A DNA stretch of 22,800 nt from Rhizobium sp. Q54 (GTDB lineage: Bacteria; Pseudomonadota; Alphaproteobacteria; Rhizobiales; Beijerinckiaceae), in contig CAMDKB010000011.1 in NCBI GenBank assembly GCA_945901195.1, positions 1-22,800 of the forward strand, written 5' to 3'. The first letter of the stretch is position 1. Each line of letters opens with the position of its first letter. Shown in pieces: positions 22,648 to 22,800 of this stretch. Made by a program: the position numbers and the translations under genes. Below the pieces are notes generated by a model. That model ran no database searches and was not told the DNA's origin. It was given only the letters and a program-made list of their open reading frames with translations.

Positions 22648-22800
22648 CTATCTGTCACATCCCGGTAGGTGATATGGCTGTTTTCTGAACAACTCCGGCT
22701 TCAGGCTATGCCAGTCCTTCATGGCCTGCAAGGGTGTCTTGCTGCCCAAGGCTGATTGCGGAAGCTGCTGGTTGTAAAGCAGCACGTAACGATGCAGCGT
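22648..22800 (-). mobile_element. C-terminal end of an IS481-type transposase (runs off the window)
   Basis: Reading the minus strand from the window edge gives 50 codons and a TAG stop at 22648-22650. The translation (TLHRYVLLYNQQLPQSALGS..., then KTPLQAMKDWHSLKPELF, ending PGCDR) matches the conserved C-terminal end of IS481-family DDE transposases (YNxxLPQSAL, TPLQAxKDW, KPELF, GCD). Too short for the ORF list, and the catalytic domain lies outside the window, so it cannot be told whether the element is complete. The insertion-sequence end probably falls between about 22609 and 22660; no inverted-repeat partner is visible here. Confidence 0.8.

Overview
The window is a gene-dense stretch of an alphaproteobacterial chromosome, most likely Hyphomicrobiales (Rhizobiales). 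This rests on the complete dcw cell-wall/division cluster in alphaproteobacterial order, the sahR-metF-metH methionine operon, an OpgC-family membrane protein, and the general protein style. Genus was not assigned.

Positions 8-11459 (all minus strand) hold the first part of the dcw cluster, read right to left: mraZ, rsmH, ftsL, ftsI, murE, murF, mraY, murD, ftsW, murG. Genes are packed with 4-bp ATGA overlaps, one 10-bp overlap and gaps of 1-4 bp, so this looks like one long translationally coupled operon. It makes the peptidoglycan precursor (MurE, MurF, MurD), moves it onto lipid (MraY, MurG) and polymerises it at the septum (FtsW, FtsI, FtsL). The cluster presumably continues beyond position 1 (murC and onwards). 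Upstream of mraZ lie four GGGA-containing repeats with an exact 10-bp period, a clear candidate MraZ operator overlapping a candidate promoter.

Divergent from it, positions 11839-14910 (plus strand) encode an envelope module: an OpgC-family polytopic membrane acyltransferase-like protein, overlapped by ATGA with a secreted SGNH hydrolase, followed by a paralogous secreted SGNH protein that has lost the catalytic residues. This is the least described part of the window and the best candidate for an uncharacterised system (periplasmic glycan acylation or deacylation with a pseudo-enzyme partner).

Positions 15046-20721 (plus strand) are the methionine-cycle operon sahR-metF-metH. A perfect 16-bp palindrome overlaps the sahR start codon and is the likely SahR operator. 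MetF makes 5-methyl-THF and MetH uses it with cobalamin to methylate homocysteine; SahR would sense S-adenosylhomocysteine.

Positions 20724-22608 (minus strand) hold a short-chain dehydrogenase, a peptidoglycan amidase with a C-terminal peptidoglycan-binding domain, a rho-independent terminator and a small glycine-zipper lipoprotein. At the right edge (22648-22800) is the C-terminal end of an IS481-type transposase that runs out of the window. No tRNA, rRNA or CRISPR array was seen.
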